Shown: one piece after another, positions 49,401-61,057 of the stretch
How the letters are laid out: each line of letters starts with the position of its first letter
How positions within the stretch are numbered: position 1 is the first letter of the stretch
Assembly: GCF_000165425.1 (NCBI RefSeq)
Contig: NW_001798975.1
Coordinates: 192,944-256,943, forward strand
Origin: Paramecium tetraurelia
Lineage: Eukaryota; Ciliophora; Oligohymenophorea; Peniculida; Parameciidae
Length of the DNA stretch: 64,000 nucleotides
Direction of reading: 5' to 3'
Program-made: the position numbers and the translations under genes
Notes under the pieces: generated by a model
Database searches by the model: none
Seen by the model: only the letters and a program-made list of their open reading frames with translations
Told to the model about the DNA's origin: nothing

Positions 49401-50368
49401 GGTCATTTCTGTCCAAATTTGAAATGGACCAATGAAGTTTGGGGTTTGGATATATTTTAAGAAGACTAAGATAAATTTGTAACATGTTCTGATGATGGTA
49501 CTGTTCGTGTTTGGTCTATTGCTGATAGGAAATAAGTTAAAATTGGTAGCACTCTTTTGACTGCTGATGGCAAAGAAGAGAAGAGGGATCTCAATACTGG
49601 AGATTTCACTGATTAATGTAAAGCACGTGTTGTTGCTACAAATCCAAAGGATGAAGGTTTCACTGCAGGAATGAAGGATGGTACTATAAGAGTCTATGAT
49701 GCTGAATTTACTTAAACAAAAGTATTTAAATAGGCTAAGGAATGGATTAGTGATATCAAATTCTCCCCTGATGGTACTACTTGTGTTATTGGTTCACATG
49801 ATAATGCACTTTATGCTTATAAATACCCTTCATGGAAAGCAATAGGCAAAAAAATGCTCAAACATTCATCATATATTACTCATTTTGACTTTAGTAGAGA
49901 TGGTGTCAATTTGCATTCCACTTGTGGTGCATATGAACTTTTGTTTTGGGATGTTGCATAATGCAAATAGGTATTATTTAGTTATCATTAATTTAGTTAC
50001 CTGGTGGAGCATCTGCATTAAAGGATGAATTATGGTACACTTGGACAGTTACACTTGGATGGCCAGTCTAAGGTATTTGGCCTGAATGTGCTGATGGTAC
50101 TGATATCAATGCTGTTGATCGATCCAATACTACTATAAATGGAAAGAATGATCCAAAAACATCTTATCATTTGCTTGCTTCTGGAGATGACTTTAGTCAT
50201 GTTAGAATACTCAGATACCCAAGTTTGAAGAAATCATCCGAAGCAGTTGTTGGTACTGGCCATTCATCCCATGTTACCAATGTTAAATGGACCAAAGATG
50301 ATTCAAGAATCATCTCAACCGGAGGAGAAGATTAATGTGTTTTCGTTTGGAAGGTTACAAAAAAGTGA
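43443..50368 (+). CDS. EF-hand plus triple-EMAP (EML5/6-like) WD40 protein, 2280 aa
   Basis: The largest gene here. Residues ~20-260 hold EF-hand-type loops (MDFDDSGRVDYYKFKVG; YDEDRDNKLGPKEVG; WDLDRDGGFEYEEYLKLM). Three EMAP modules follow, each a HELP motif plus tandem WD40 blades forming two propellers: HELP1 YIYGYRCHDTRNN at ~278, HELP2 HGFRF...ECRDMMGW at ~955, HELP3 YVHGYRTKDMRNN at ~1653. Each module repeats a blade ending like YTWTVTLGWPVQGIWPECAD, as in EML5/EML6. Introns of only 28, 29 and 26 nt interrupt 6.9 kb, leaving 2281 codons exactly. EML proteins bind microtubules and tubulin; the EF-hands suggest Ca2+ control, probably in cilia or cortex. The EF-hand fusion is the notable feature. 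Family call is firm. Confidence 0.95.
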
Positions 50369-50948
50369 TAATTATGAATAAATCATAATTCAATTGTTTA
50401 CACAACCCATATTGTTATAAACTTCTATTTCTCTGTTGGATCATCAAACCTTAATACTTTTTAAGTTTTCCCATTTGTAATCTATGATTTATGATTGTTA
50501 TTAGATTAATTCTGATGTAAAAGTGTGTTAATGGACATTGACATATTTATAATACTGATTTTTAGTTGTATTTCATCTTCAAAGTCATGGAAAATTACAT
50601 TTATTATAATTCTGCCTAATATCAGTTTTTCTAATATTCTTATTATGTAGATATTTATTTTTTAATATAAAACTCAAGCTAATTTATTTGTAAATTTATT
50701 TCCTAACTTAACTCTTACAATAGTACTTCCTTTAGTATATGTTGAAGTAAGTCTAGTAATAAATTGGATATTGAAGTAATTCATGGAATTGGATGTGTTT
50801 TAAACTCATACGTAAATATAAAAATTGCACTTTACTTTGTACAATATTTAAGAAATTTGATACTTAAAAACAATATTGAGAATAACTAATTAATTGAAAA
50901 AGACATAATATAGATAACTAATGCATCATGAGATAGTTTGTATACAAT
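50369..50948. other. AT-rich intergenic stretch
   Basis: About 580 bases between the convergent ends of the EML gene and a small minus-strand gene. Very AT-rich; nothing recognisable beyond presumed 3' ends of both transcripts. Confidence 0.5.
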
Positions 50949-51340
50949 TCATTGTATGTTTAATTTCTTCAACTTCTTTATAATGTGCTTTAAATCCTTT
51001 AATTAGAGAAGGATGTTCGAATTTTCCTGATTATTTAATTGGCTAGCATCATCTAGAGTGGCTACTTATTATATAAAAATATCTAAATTTAATGTTAATG
51101 GATACTTCGCCCTTCTGCAATATATTAGCTTGTCTTTGATTTCCTTTTGAGTTTTATTTTTCTTATGCATTTGCTCAGCCCAGTGCTTACTTTGTTTATC
51201 GACCAATTTTATGATGGAGGAGATTAATGAATGGTGTGGTATAAATCGAGCATCGGAGAATCATCTTCTTAGAAGTTTTCATATGACTATTCGAATTGAG
51301 ATTTCTTTTCTTATACATCATCGTATAGGTTAAAACTCAT
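50949..51340 (-). CDS. Unknown protein, 120 aa
   Basis: Not recognised. ATG 51340 (MSFNLYDDVQEKKSQFEQSY) leads through an acidic first third, a 29-nt intron ending AAG, and a basic helical second half (KKNKTQKEIKDKLIYCRRA; LKDLKHIIKKLKKLNIQ) to TGA 50949-50951, 121 codons. Without the intron the frame meets TGA, while a second clean frame extends on the other side, which supports the splice. No domain, signal or membrane segment. Probably real but unconfirmed. Confidence 0.58.
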
Positions 51341-51828
51341 ATGTAGGCAATAAAAAAATAAAATAATTATTGAAATATGATGAAATACGATGAAATCATT
51401 ATAAGGGAACTAAATATATTTGATATTTATAAATAATCTCTTCTCACACACATTTATAAAACAATATTATACCTAAGAATTAAAAAATATGACTTTAATT
51501 ACAGTTCTTAGAAAATAAAGCTAGTAGAGTACAATTCTATTCTACAAGAGTATCTTCATGCTTTCACATTCAATTTGTTGATAAAGACAGAGTATAAACT
51601 CATTTAATAATTAAGATATGGTTTAATCAATTGATGCAACAGTTATTACAAAATAACCATAAGATTTTCTCTAAGAAATCCGTTACTAAATGTAATAATT
51701 ATCAATAAATAGAAAGAATTCAGAATAATACAGATTGTTAATATTTATAATAATAATGTTTTACCAATCAGATGGAAACTGTACATCCTAAATGTAAACC
51801 AATCTGCCTGTTATCCAAGTCAGTCGAG
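51341..51828. other. AT-rich intergenic stretch
   Basis: About 490 bases upstream of the small minus-strand gene. No coding frame or RNA gene is credible; a 45-codon plus-strand ORF at 51772-51906 has no recognisable content. Confidence 0.45.
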
Positions 51829-52716
51829 TCATCTTAAATTCATAAGAATAAAATTACCTAATAATACTAAATCTTAAATATTACCTTAAGCCTCCTCTAA
51901 CAATGAAAACAATGATAAATCGTATTGATTTGCAATCCTTAAACCAGACATCGTAGTTGATAATCTAATAAGGTGGTTTATTTTGTTAATGACTCTTGTA
52001 ATAGTACAAATTTAATATACATTCTCATTTATATTTTTGACTATTGGGAAGAGAAATGAAAAGTCTATTTTGCAACAGGAGCAATAAAAGCCCTTGTAAT
52101 GGCAAAGAAGCCTCTCATCACAAATAAAATTTATAAATATTATTATAAAATGCATGTAATGATAAATTTATTTGTGTTTTATTCCTCCTCTTATTTTAAA
52201 TATCTCCATTAGAGAGGAATAGAACTCATAGTCACTCGAAATTATTGGGAATTAATCTCTAATTAATTAAAAATGTTTCATTTTATATTACTTGTAACGT
52301 TGCTGAAACAATATCATTTAATACCTTAGACAAAGGAATAAAATTTACTTATATAAGAATATCAAAAGCTTATGATACTTTACATAGTTTTCCTAATTAT
52401 TTGCTCCTAAATTTCCTCTCTTTTTTCTAAATATAATAACCTAACTTACTCGTCTTACTGACTCAATCACTTTTTGATATAATTGCTAGGAGCTAAAGGT
52501 ATAATACATCAAATCATAAGCTTTAATAAATGAATAATTATTCATTTTTTTGTAAAACATTACTCCTTCAATTGAAAAAATTTTAATCCTTCTATACGAC
52601 ATTAAGAGTTAAAATAGAAAAGCATCTCTCATACACATACATTAGTAAGCCATTATTGTGTCTAGTGTCATTTGTTTCTCCTAAGTATTTTAGAAATTCA
52701 TTTGATTTTACAGCAT
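51829..52716 (-). other. Long doubtful open frame, possible decayed gene
   Basis: Read in the ciliate code, 296 codons run from ATG 52716 to TGA 51829-51831 without interruption. The translation (MLQNQMNFQNTQ..., later YDLMYYTFSSQQLYQKVIES and ANQYDLSLFSLLEEAQ) has plausible composition in places, but long Ile/Phe-rich stretches look non-coding. Other frames just upstream (to about 52920) are also open in patches, including KIVEVEIKPLRKFEIEF. I could not assemble a consistent exon model. It may be an eroded gene or chance: with TGA the only stop in AT-rich DNA, such runs are expected occasionally. Confidence 0.3.
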
Positions 52717-52735
52717 AAGTAATTTTTATAAATAT

Positions 52736-53123
52736 CAATATCAGTTTCAATTATCTTAGATTAATTCGCAGTTCTATAGAGGTTTCATGTCTTTTTATTA
52801 AAATTCTATTTCAAATTTTCTCAAAGGTTTTATTTCGACTTCAACAATTTTACATTTTCAATTGACATACAATACACTAAGATTCTCATATAATTTCCTC
52901 TCTTTGAAGTATTGGTATATTAACTACAATTCTGATATTGCATGTTATGAAAAATTCATTTATAATATATTGCATTAATCAAGATAAAATGGAAATAAAT
53001 GAATCAAAAATCTTGTGTTCATATTATGGATATTAGATTAGTTCAAATTCTTTTATCCAATGATTTTATTGATAATTATTTGATTCTAATAATATTGTAT
53101 TATTATTAATATACAAATAATTA
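52736..53123. other. AT-rich stretch upstream of LC8 gene
   Basis: About 390 bases. Patches of open frame on minus near 52760-52920 may belong to the doubtful gene to the left; otherwise nothing is recognisable. Confidence 0.4.
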
Positions 53124-53523
53124 ATGGACATATCAAAAATAGGAAGCTCTGCAATTGATAAGTCATTTGGCCGAGGAGGGCAGTCTAAGGATGCTGTAGT
53201 AATAGTATCAAATTTGGAAATTCATAAACCTGTCGTCACTTTTTGTGATATGAATCAAGCCTAGAAAGAATTTGCATTTGAAACTGCTGAACATGCTTTT
53301 AGTATCTTACATTTGTTAATTTTAAGAATTGTCTGCTAAAAGAGAAAAGAGATATTTTAAAGACATAGCGGAATACATAAAAAATGAATTCGATAATAAA
53401 TTTTAAGGGACATGGCATGTAATAGTTGGATTACACTTTGGGTCATTTGTTTCTTATGAGAGTTAATGTATGATACATTTTTACATAAACTAATTGGGAT
53501 TCATGATTTATAAGTTTGGCTGA
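53124..53523 (+). CDS. LC8-family dynein light chain, 124 aa
   Basis: LC8 (DYNLL) is a dimeric hub on dynein intermediate chains and many other partners. The second half matches LC8: CDMNQAQKEFAFETAEHAF, then FKDIAEYIKNEFDNKFQGTW, HVIVGLHFGSFVSYESQ and a final MIHFYINQLGFMIYKFG, against the family pattern [35 protein letters not shown] and a Y-x-G-Q-x-A-x-L-L-F-K-S-G end. One 25-nt intron (53305-53329 area, ending AAG) leaves 125 codons. The protein has about 35 extra N-terminal residues (Gly/Ser-rich) compared with the 89-aa canonical LC8, and the core is diverged (VGLHFGSF for VGRNFGSY), suggesting an axonemal or specialised LC8-like paralogue. Confidence 0.87.
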
Positions 53524-53820
53524 GCTATTTGATATGAACTATTATAGTTATTAAATAATGTTAAAGAAAGAATCGACTTAAAGTTTGTTAATAAAATATC
53601 CTCTATAATATTAGTTGTTATTCTGTTAAGATTTCTAGATTCTTCTACGCCATTGTAATTTGATATTTATTAGATTAGATCAATTACAAATTTTTGGAAT
53701 CTCAATTCTCTTACTCAGGTATGTCTTGGGTATTAATTATGAATTATGCCTTTATCAAAAAAGTATGAATTTTTATTTAAAATTTATATCTTATTTAATA
53801 AAAAATACAGATTTTTGAAA

Positions 53821-54245
53821 TCAGATAACGAATCCCACTTCAGCACATGCAAAGTTAACTTTTTTAGCATTTTAGAAATACAATTGGACACTGATTTTAC
53901 CCTATTAATATTATTTAATTATTTTACAGATGGAGTAAAGGTTGGGAAGTTTTAGGTCAACTCGTAGGTAACACGATCTCCTTTGTCATAGACTTCGTCT
54001 TCTGGATAGTTGTCTTCAAAAGCATCCATTCCATTCCATTTGGCTTTGAGTAAAACATTATCTAATTCTGCATGTTCGTTGGCAGATCCATAAAGTGTGA
54101 TTGTTTCATCAACACCCTTAGCAGGTGTAACACTGAAAGTTGCCTCAGTGAAAACAATCTTTGGATTCTCCATGCAATTTGTAACTTTGGTTGGGATGGC
54201 TGCTAAAATGGATGATACCAAGAGTAATGCAATGAGGTATTTCAT
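53821..54245 (-). CDS. Secreted ML-domain (NPC2/MD-2-like) lipid-binding protein, 132 aa
   Basis: A signal peptide (MKYLIALLLVSSILAAI) precedes an ML-domain fold: an early Cys (TNC), TFSVTPAKGVDETITLYGSA, then GMDAFEDNYPEDEVYDKGD, YELTQNFPTFTPSGKISVQ and a last strand with FACAEVGFVI. The pattern P-S-G-x-Y/I-x-V...C-x-x-x-x-F-x-I is the ML-domain C-terminus. A 26-nt intron (53902-53927) joins the last two exons and gives 133 codons; without it the protein would be cut short. Length (132 aa) matches NPC2. ML proteins bind sterols or lipids in lysosomes/phagosomes or outside the cell; the ligand here is unknown. Confidence 0.82.
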
Positions 54246-54473
54246 TTTTTGATAATATTATTAATATAATGTTATTAATAATTTCAGCTTTAAATGGCCG
54301 CATTACGCAATCAATATTTATAACCATCTAAAATGTATTATTGTATTCAAATTTTTCAATATTCCGCAAAAAAGTAGCTTCAATTAAGCTTTGCTAGTTT
54401 TTTGATATAATTCTAATTGAAAACTTTTTTGATTGTTATTTATATATTTATGACTATAACAACCTAAAGGAAG

Positions 54474-55183
54474 ATGTTAAGAATGAATAACTTCATTATA
54501 GCTGCTTGTATCATAGCCATAGAATTTGGATAGACTGTGAGCCCATTTAATCATTTATCCTGCAGTGAATCTATTTATCATATGAATAAATTTCCTATTG
54601 TTAATTTCAAATACTTTTCATCTTCTATCAACTATCTGCCCACCAGCAAGAGGATGTTGCCTAAATGGATCAACATACTCAGATACATCAAAATGCTCAA
54701 CTGGAACAACCATACATTTACATTATTATTTCATAGATATGGATAAATTTTGTTTATCAAAAGTATTGTTAATAATACATATCTAAAACCTGTCCAATCA
54801 TCGACAGCTTATCTTTAAATTAATTGGAGCAACTTGTCAATAATCAGTATATGGATATCACAAACTGAGGCAACATGTTTGTCTATCCACCTTCAGGAAT
54901 ATCAGTTCAACAATGCACTTGTAATACTTTAGGATCAACTTGAATAATGATCCAGCAACAGCAAATTTATTATCAACAGGATATTTAAAAATACATTTGG
55001 TGCTTGTAATTGGTTATCAGAATTTGCAACAAATGGAACTTTAAAATAATGCTTTGGTTACTTTTATAAAATTGGTTTGCCAGCCTTCTATCATAGATTC
55101 CTAATCGAAAAAATATTCATATTTACACATAATAAGAAGGAAAACTCAATTTTTATAGAAAATCTCAGGATAATATATTTGAA
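54474..55183 (+). pseudogene. Probable decayed secreted Cys-containing protein gene
   Basis: A signal-like start (MLRMNNFIIAACIIAIEFGQ) at 54474 is followed by protein-like pieces in different frames: CPPARGCCLNGSTYSD (around 54640), MFVYPPSGISVQQCTCNT (around 54870), and FGACNWLSEFATNGTLKQCF (around 55005). No set of GT...AG micro-introns I tried joins them into one frame, although each junction could hide an unrecognised intron. Two frames are long and open in the ciliate code (54474 to ~54948 and ~54597 to 55183). The best reading is a gene for a Cys-containing secreted or surface protein that has lost its frame; an intact gene with several atypical introns is the alternative. Confidence 0.42.
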
Positions 55184-55300
55184 TTTCATCAAGTGATACA
55201 TCTACCTCTTGATATAACTCAAAATGTTGAACAATCATCATGAATAGAGCTTATTACTAGTAAACTATTGAAAAGGAAAGATAGTTAAATCTATTCATTT

Positions 55301-56198
55301 TTGAAGTCAAAATTAATTTGAAATTTAAAATTAAATGATCGCATAACAAAATAAAACGAAACTCTCTTCATTTTTAAATAGGATATCGATTTTAATAAAT
55401 TATAATAATCTTGCAAAATCAAGTTTGAAAGGAATCCTAAGTTTTAATTATTAATATTGTATTTCAATTATAATGTTCCTTTCTTCTTTAATAGATAAAT
55501 ACCACAATACTAATAAATTTCTTCTATCTGATTGTAAAAATAATAGATCTAAGATTATAAAACTATTTCAAATCAAATAGTATTAATTTTATGCCTTAGA
55601 ATTCATCTTTAAAGTTTAGGTTTCATAAGAATATCTACAGTAGTCGAAAAAACCTACATCAACAAAACTATTTTCAATAATTGAACCTGAATTATAAGTA
55701 GAAAAAATTGTTTGTAAGTTAATGCTATTGTTTTGTAAATAGAAAAAAAAAAGTTCTCTTATTTTTCAAAATTCATAATCACTTATTAATATTCCTACTC
55801 TATTTGTTGAAATTTACAATTAATGTTGTTCTCTATATGTTTCAAGATAAAATATATTATTATAATTATTAGAATAAACAACAATATAAAACAATTGAAT
55901 CTTATTAAAAATCAATTAAAGATGAATATCATATTAATTACGGACAGCTATTCATATAAATGAAGCTTAATCTTATATTTTTCTTTCTAAATATGTCCTT
56001 TTCAATCATTTAGATAAACTGCCTGATTACTTGATTTATAGTTGAATGCCTGATAAGGGAAAGAGTGCTGATGCTGCAAGAGATGGAAATTAGAGAGGAA
56101 TCAATGATTATACTAAAAAGCAAATATATATTATTTTTAATTAAATATGCAAATTTAATTTAAATCTTTAAATAAAATATTTATTTAAAAATCAAAAT
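55301..56198. other. AT-rich stretch upstream of PABP
   Basis: About 900 bases. From ATG 56046 (MPDKGKSADAARDGNQRG) a frame runs without TGA into the PABP coding frame 51 codons later, but its second half is AT-rich Phe/Ile/Asn text unlike coding sequence. It is more likely leader DNA, or a relic, than a PABP extension. Nothing else is recognisable. Confidence 0.4.
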
Positions 56199-58159
56199 AT
56201 GCAATAAAAAGAAATTCAGCAATAATTACCTCCACAAACCACCCCACAACAAATGAAGACCATAATTTACATTGAAAATTTAGATCAGGTATGAAAGTCT
56301 TTAATAACATCTTTTAGGGTATCTCCGAAGATTATTTATATCGTAAATTTAAGGAAGTAGGTGAAATCCAAAGTTTAAAGATTACAAAGGACAAGACCAC
56401 TCAGAAATCAAAGGGATAAGCATTCATTACCTTTGCTCATCCAGATTCTGCCGAAGAAGCAAGAAAGAAATTCAATAATTCAGTGTTCATCAGAAATGTC
56501 ATCAGAGTCAAGCCATACTTCAATTATCACAATGCTGATAAAAAAGCCAACATCTTCATTAACAATCTACCTGAAGATGCTGACATTTTAGAATTGGAGT
56601 AAGAGTTTTCCAGATACGGTACTGTGCAATCGGTCGATGTTCACAGAGACATTTTAGGAAAGCAATTGAAGTATGTCAATTAAGGTTAACCCATTTTAGT
56701 TATGGTTACGTTCAATTTGAGAAGAAGGAAGATGCTGATAACTTGATAAAGAGAGTTATGAATCACCCAATAACTCACAAGGGGAAGTTGCTGAAGTTGG
56801 AGCAATTCAAAGCCCAATCGGAGAGAAAGGTGGAATCCAGTTCGATCTATCTGAGAGCCATTGCTAAACCATTACCTCAGAAGTATTGGGAATAGGATAA
56901 GGTGGTCAGAGCAATTGAATATGGATGGTCTTTGATTATCAAAGATTACTTCTAAAAACACGGCACTTAAGTGAAGGACTGCTTTGTTAAGATCGATTTA
57001 CACACAAGATAACCTTGGTCAATGATCTCATTCGAAAATTCAGAATAAGCAAAAGACAATTTGGATATTTGCGAACAATAAAGAAAACATCCATGCATAA
57101 ATTCAGGTGCTCATCACGCATTGGAATTAATCAATAAACATGGACCACCTGTCAATAGTGATGCAAGTGAAGCCTTCTCCATTGCTGAAATTACTTAGGC
57201 ATTCAAGGAAATGGCTCAAGATCATAATGACACTTTCAAAGGAGAAAGTGAAAATTTCTTCTACAATATGGTCTACAGCAAACACTTAAATCCAGATGAC
57301 AGATTGATTCTCGTTCAAAACATCAAGGAAGAAGTTACAAAGGAGCAAATCCAAGAGTTCTTGTCAAGATTTGGAAAAGTTATTCGTCTAACCATAAGAA
57401 AGACTAAGAATCCTAGATTTTAGGTTCAATAATGCTTTGTTCATTATTAAACCATGGAAGATTCAAAGAGAGCAAGATCAGAAATCTATGATGAAAACAA
57501 TGCAGAAATTTCTAAAATTAAGAAAGAGATTTTCAAGGATGGCCATGTGATGATGAATATATTATTGTCCAAAACCATGAGAAAGGAATTCAAGGAAGTC
57601 AAAAAACAAAGTCAAAGCATCTTCCAAAATCCAGGAGGTAGATAATTACTCCAACCTCCCTTCGGTGGAAACTTCCCAGTTATGCCTCCTCAAATGCCCT
57701 TCCCTCCTGGAGGATAAGGAATGAGACAAATGCCTCCCAGAGGACCAAGATCTGGCCCCTTCCCCATGATGAGAACCTAAGTTCCAAGACCTCACATGAT
57801 GAACAAATAGCCCATGCAACCACCCATGAACAAGGTGGTCCAACCTTAATCATTCATCTAAGAATTCTCTGATTACACCTTAGTTTAAAGTAGAATGGAA
57901 GAATTCTTGAAGATTCCTCTTGCCGATCAAAGAAATGTACTTGGTAATCTGTTATTCCAAAAAGTCTTCGATGTTGTTAAAGATAAAGAGGCAACCAAAA
58001 AAGTTGTAGGTACATATTTAGTGTAATTCCTTAGGTATGTTAATTGATCCATCCTAATTTGAAATTGGTGACATCTTGAATATGTTTGAAGACAACTAAG
58101 AACTTCAAACCTATATTGACGATGGTCTTTCATTGATTAAAGAAGAAACTCAAAAATGA
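56199..58159 (+). CDS. Poly(A)-binding protein (cytoplasmic PABP), 625 aa
   Basis: Binds mRNA poly(A) tails and links them to translation and deadenylation. RRM1 (MKTIIYIENLDQ to VIRVKPYF) has RNP1 KGQAFITF. RRM2 starts ANIFINNLPEDAD with RNP1 NYGYVQF. A third RRM region (SSIYLRAIAKPLPQ on) is diverged, and RRM4 begins RLILVQNIKEEVTKEQIQEF. A Pro/Met/Arg/Gln-rich linker (residues ~475-545) precedes a C-terminal MLLE domain: MEEFLKIPLADQRNVLGNLL to VVGMLIDPSQFEIGDILNMF. Introns of 29, 29 and 25 nt leave 626 codons. The third RRM lacks clear RNP motifs, and MLLE core KITGMLLE is KVVGMLID, so partner-peptide binding may differ. ATG 56199 gives a short N-terminus typical of PABPs. Confidence 0.94.
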
Positions 58160-58245
58160 GTTATTATTATTGCAAAATGTACAAAAAAAATAAAATAAAA
58201 TAAATAATTTAAATATAACTATCTTCCTTTATTTATTATTTTCAA

Positions 58246-61008
58246 TCACAAATTATCTAAAGTAAAATCTATTGAATTAATAATAGCAGAATCCTTTCGA
58301 AAGGTCTGTGCCTTTTCTCCATGATGCTATTAAACCTAAGGAGACACTCTCCTCGCAGTCTGACTCATATTTCTATAAAGAAATTCCATTTTGTTTGATT
58401 TCAAATTCACAAACTGATTAACCTTCTTATTAACTAATGGATTTTTGTTGAATTAATTCATTCTATCGCTTAAACTACCAGCTGATTCTGAATTATCAAC
58501 TTTAAGCTCTTTATAATAATCCATTTGCCTTAGCACTACTCTGATAAACTAAGTTTAGGAGGCTGAATTATTTTAAAGTTGTTCATATTAATAAAGTATC
58601 ATTCTATTATTATTTTCCGTCTTTATTTTATTTTGAATCTTGAGTCCTTTTATACTGATCATCCATTGTGTATCACCCATGCTGTTCTAATAGAATTCCT
58701 CATATTCCTTAATTTTCTCTTCCCAATTGTTATGTATATTATATCTTAAATTCAAAGATAACTACTGTTTTTGATTCTGAAAATCTGCATTAGATAATAT
58801 ATCCTCTATTTTCTACATTTTGAGACAATTTTATTTGTATTTTTCAATCATCCCCTAGTTCTAATAAATAAAATATTCATTAGCACTTTATGGTTTTTAG
58901 TACAATATTTTAGTTTGATTTAATACAGAAATTGTAGATGTACCAATACTAGACAGGTATTTCCAACCATACTTTAATTTCATGATGATGAGATTTACGA
59001 AAATAGAAATTATCAACTTCTCTTGAAGTACTTCAGTGCAATAATATAACTTCTTCATTTCTTGAAGAACATTATTGCTCTGTTGATATTTTCTCATGAT
59101 TTAAGAGATACTAGATAATATTTCCTGGATTTTAGGTGCCAAGGATCTTTGAGAGGATTATTGTTGTCGATTTGAAAGTAAACCATTCTATTCCATCAAT
59201 TTGACTTAAGTTAAATTCAATCTGAATATCTTCCTTTGTTGTTGTTAGGATTATGGCGACGGAACTTGGCTTTTAATTTCTGTTATTTATTAATTCTAAG
59301 TTATAGTTTAGTAACTATTAAGGCTCGTCAAGTTCTCGTTCTTCTAGTAGGTTCGATGATCTTCATTTTCAATGAGTAATTTCTTTCTTAAGTATTAGTT
59401 TTCATATTTCCTTTAAATTTTAATTACTTACAATGATGCTATAGATACTTGTTTAGCGGTCTTATTATTGAGATTCAAAGAAAATGGATTGACATTCTTT
59501 CCTTAAATCAGTTGTAAGATAGTAACTAACCCCATCGAAGCTGCACTATGAAGGGGAGTGTTTTTATATAGATCTCTTTTGTGGAAATCAAATTGAGTGC
59601 TATTACTAGCAAATCGTACTGCAGCTAAAGATGGTAATTTTACAGCAGCATGTAAACTAGTTAATTTCATTGGGTTTCTAATGTTTGGATCGCATCCCAT
59701 GTCTAATAGAAGCTATTCTTTAAGTTTTAAACTACTTTGACCATTATTTATGCTTATTATTATTGTTATGCATTTCTGCCAAATGATGTCATCGCTACAT
59801 GCATAACAGTAGATCCATAAGCGACAAGTATTTTATTTGGTCCAATAATGTCCTTCTCCATTTGCTGATTTAATTCAATCCCATTCTGTAACAAGATCTT
59901 CATCATTTGAATATCCAATCGTTTAGCTGATAACATGAACAAAGTTTGCATTTCAATTTTACTTTTCCTAAAGGCTGGCAACAAACAATTAATACACTTT
60001 GTCCTATGCAAATTGAATGCATATAGAAGAAGTGAACAATCTTCCTCATCTTTTATCATAAGCAATTCTGGATATTTTTAACTAAATTGCTTTAACAATC
60101 CTATGGAATCTCTTTATATAAATGTAAATAAAATATTCTTACCACTAATATTATTAAAATTATTACTTTTAAATGAATTACTAAATATCAAACACTTTTC
60201 CAACCATATAGTAGTAAAATAACGAGAATGTTATGATTTCTTGTCTTTGCACGACTCTCTAGCCCAATTAAACTAATTTTGATTTGATCTGTCTATCAAG
60301 TTAGCAACTGATAGCACAATAATCGAACCAATCAAGATCAAAATATTATAAAGAATCCAAAATTTCATTGAATTTCGCTGGAATTGTAGTAAACATATTT
60401 GATCTTAATCCGAGACATGTTAATTTTAAATCAAATAGTTCCTATGGCAAATATTCTATATTGTTGTTATTTAAATTTAACTCTCTTAGAGCATTTAATT
60501 TAAATAAACTGGATGGTAACTGCTCTACAATTATCAACCAAAAATAAATACTTATCTAATTATCAGTCAATAATAATTTTTCCAAATTTGGCAGGTGAAA
60601 TTTAATAGGAATTGATTGGATTTAATTGAAACTCAAATTTAGGATCTTTAACTTAGTGAGTGACCTGCACAATTAGTTATAGATAATTATACTTCAATTA
60701 ATTGGGGAATTAATTCAATAAGTTATTTGACAAGTCTAAATCTAATAATTATTCTGATAATGTATCCAATACAGGTGCAGCAGAAGATAGCAATTAATTA
60801 CTCAAATTTATTTTTTACGAAGTCTCTTTTATATGTTATTTTGTACATATTCTAATTCTTCATCCTTTCTCAATCTAAGTTTGTCGTTTTCAAAAGGAGT
60901 TCGTAGTGAAGGTATAAATGCTTTTTTCGAAATTTCCTGTTCACTGTCTAAAACCTCATGAGAACTGATAGATGACAATTTGCTCATTAATGATAGTAAC
61001 GACTGCAT
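58246..61008 (-). CDS. Leucine-rich-repeat plus ankyrin-repeat protein, 877 aa
   Basis: Residues ~65-260 contain LRRs: LLDLDLSNNLLNQFPNQL, KLKILNLSFNQIQSIPIKF, LEKLLLTDNQIKQLPSSLF, LRELNLNNNNIEYLPQELF. Ankyrin-like repeats follow (~330-560), the clearest being YGSTVMHVAMTSFGRNA, LTSLHAAVKLPSLAAVRFAS and KNTPLHSAASMGLVTILQLI with MGCDPNIRNP before the second. The C-terminal ~300 residues are Gln-rich and helical without known domain. Five introns (23, 28, 27, 22 and 29 nt) leave 878 codons exactly from ATG 61008 to TGA 58246-58248. A scaffold for protein-protein contacts is the likely role. Fusions of LRR and ankyrin without a kinase or ROC/COR domain are uncommon. Confidence 0.84.
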
Positions 61009-61057
61009 TTTTTATGATTTAACTTTCCCTTTAATATATAAAAATAATAATAAGAAT

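Noticed and set aside
51829-52716. A 296-codon open frame as a definite gene
   Set aside because: With TGA as the only stop in DNA this AT-rich, runs of this length are expected by chance; no domain and patchy composition.
56046-56198. N-terminal extension of the PABP from ATG 56046
   Set aside because: In frame and without TGA, but the added residues are AT-rich Ile/Phe/Asn text and PABPs normally start just before RRM1.
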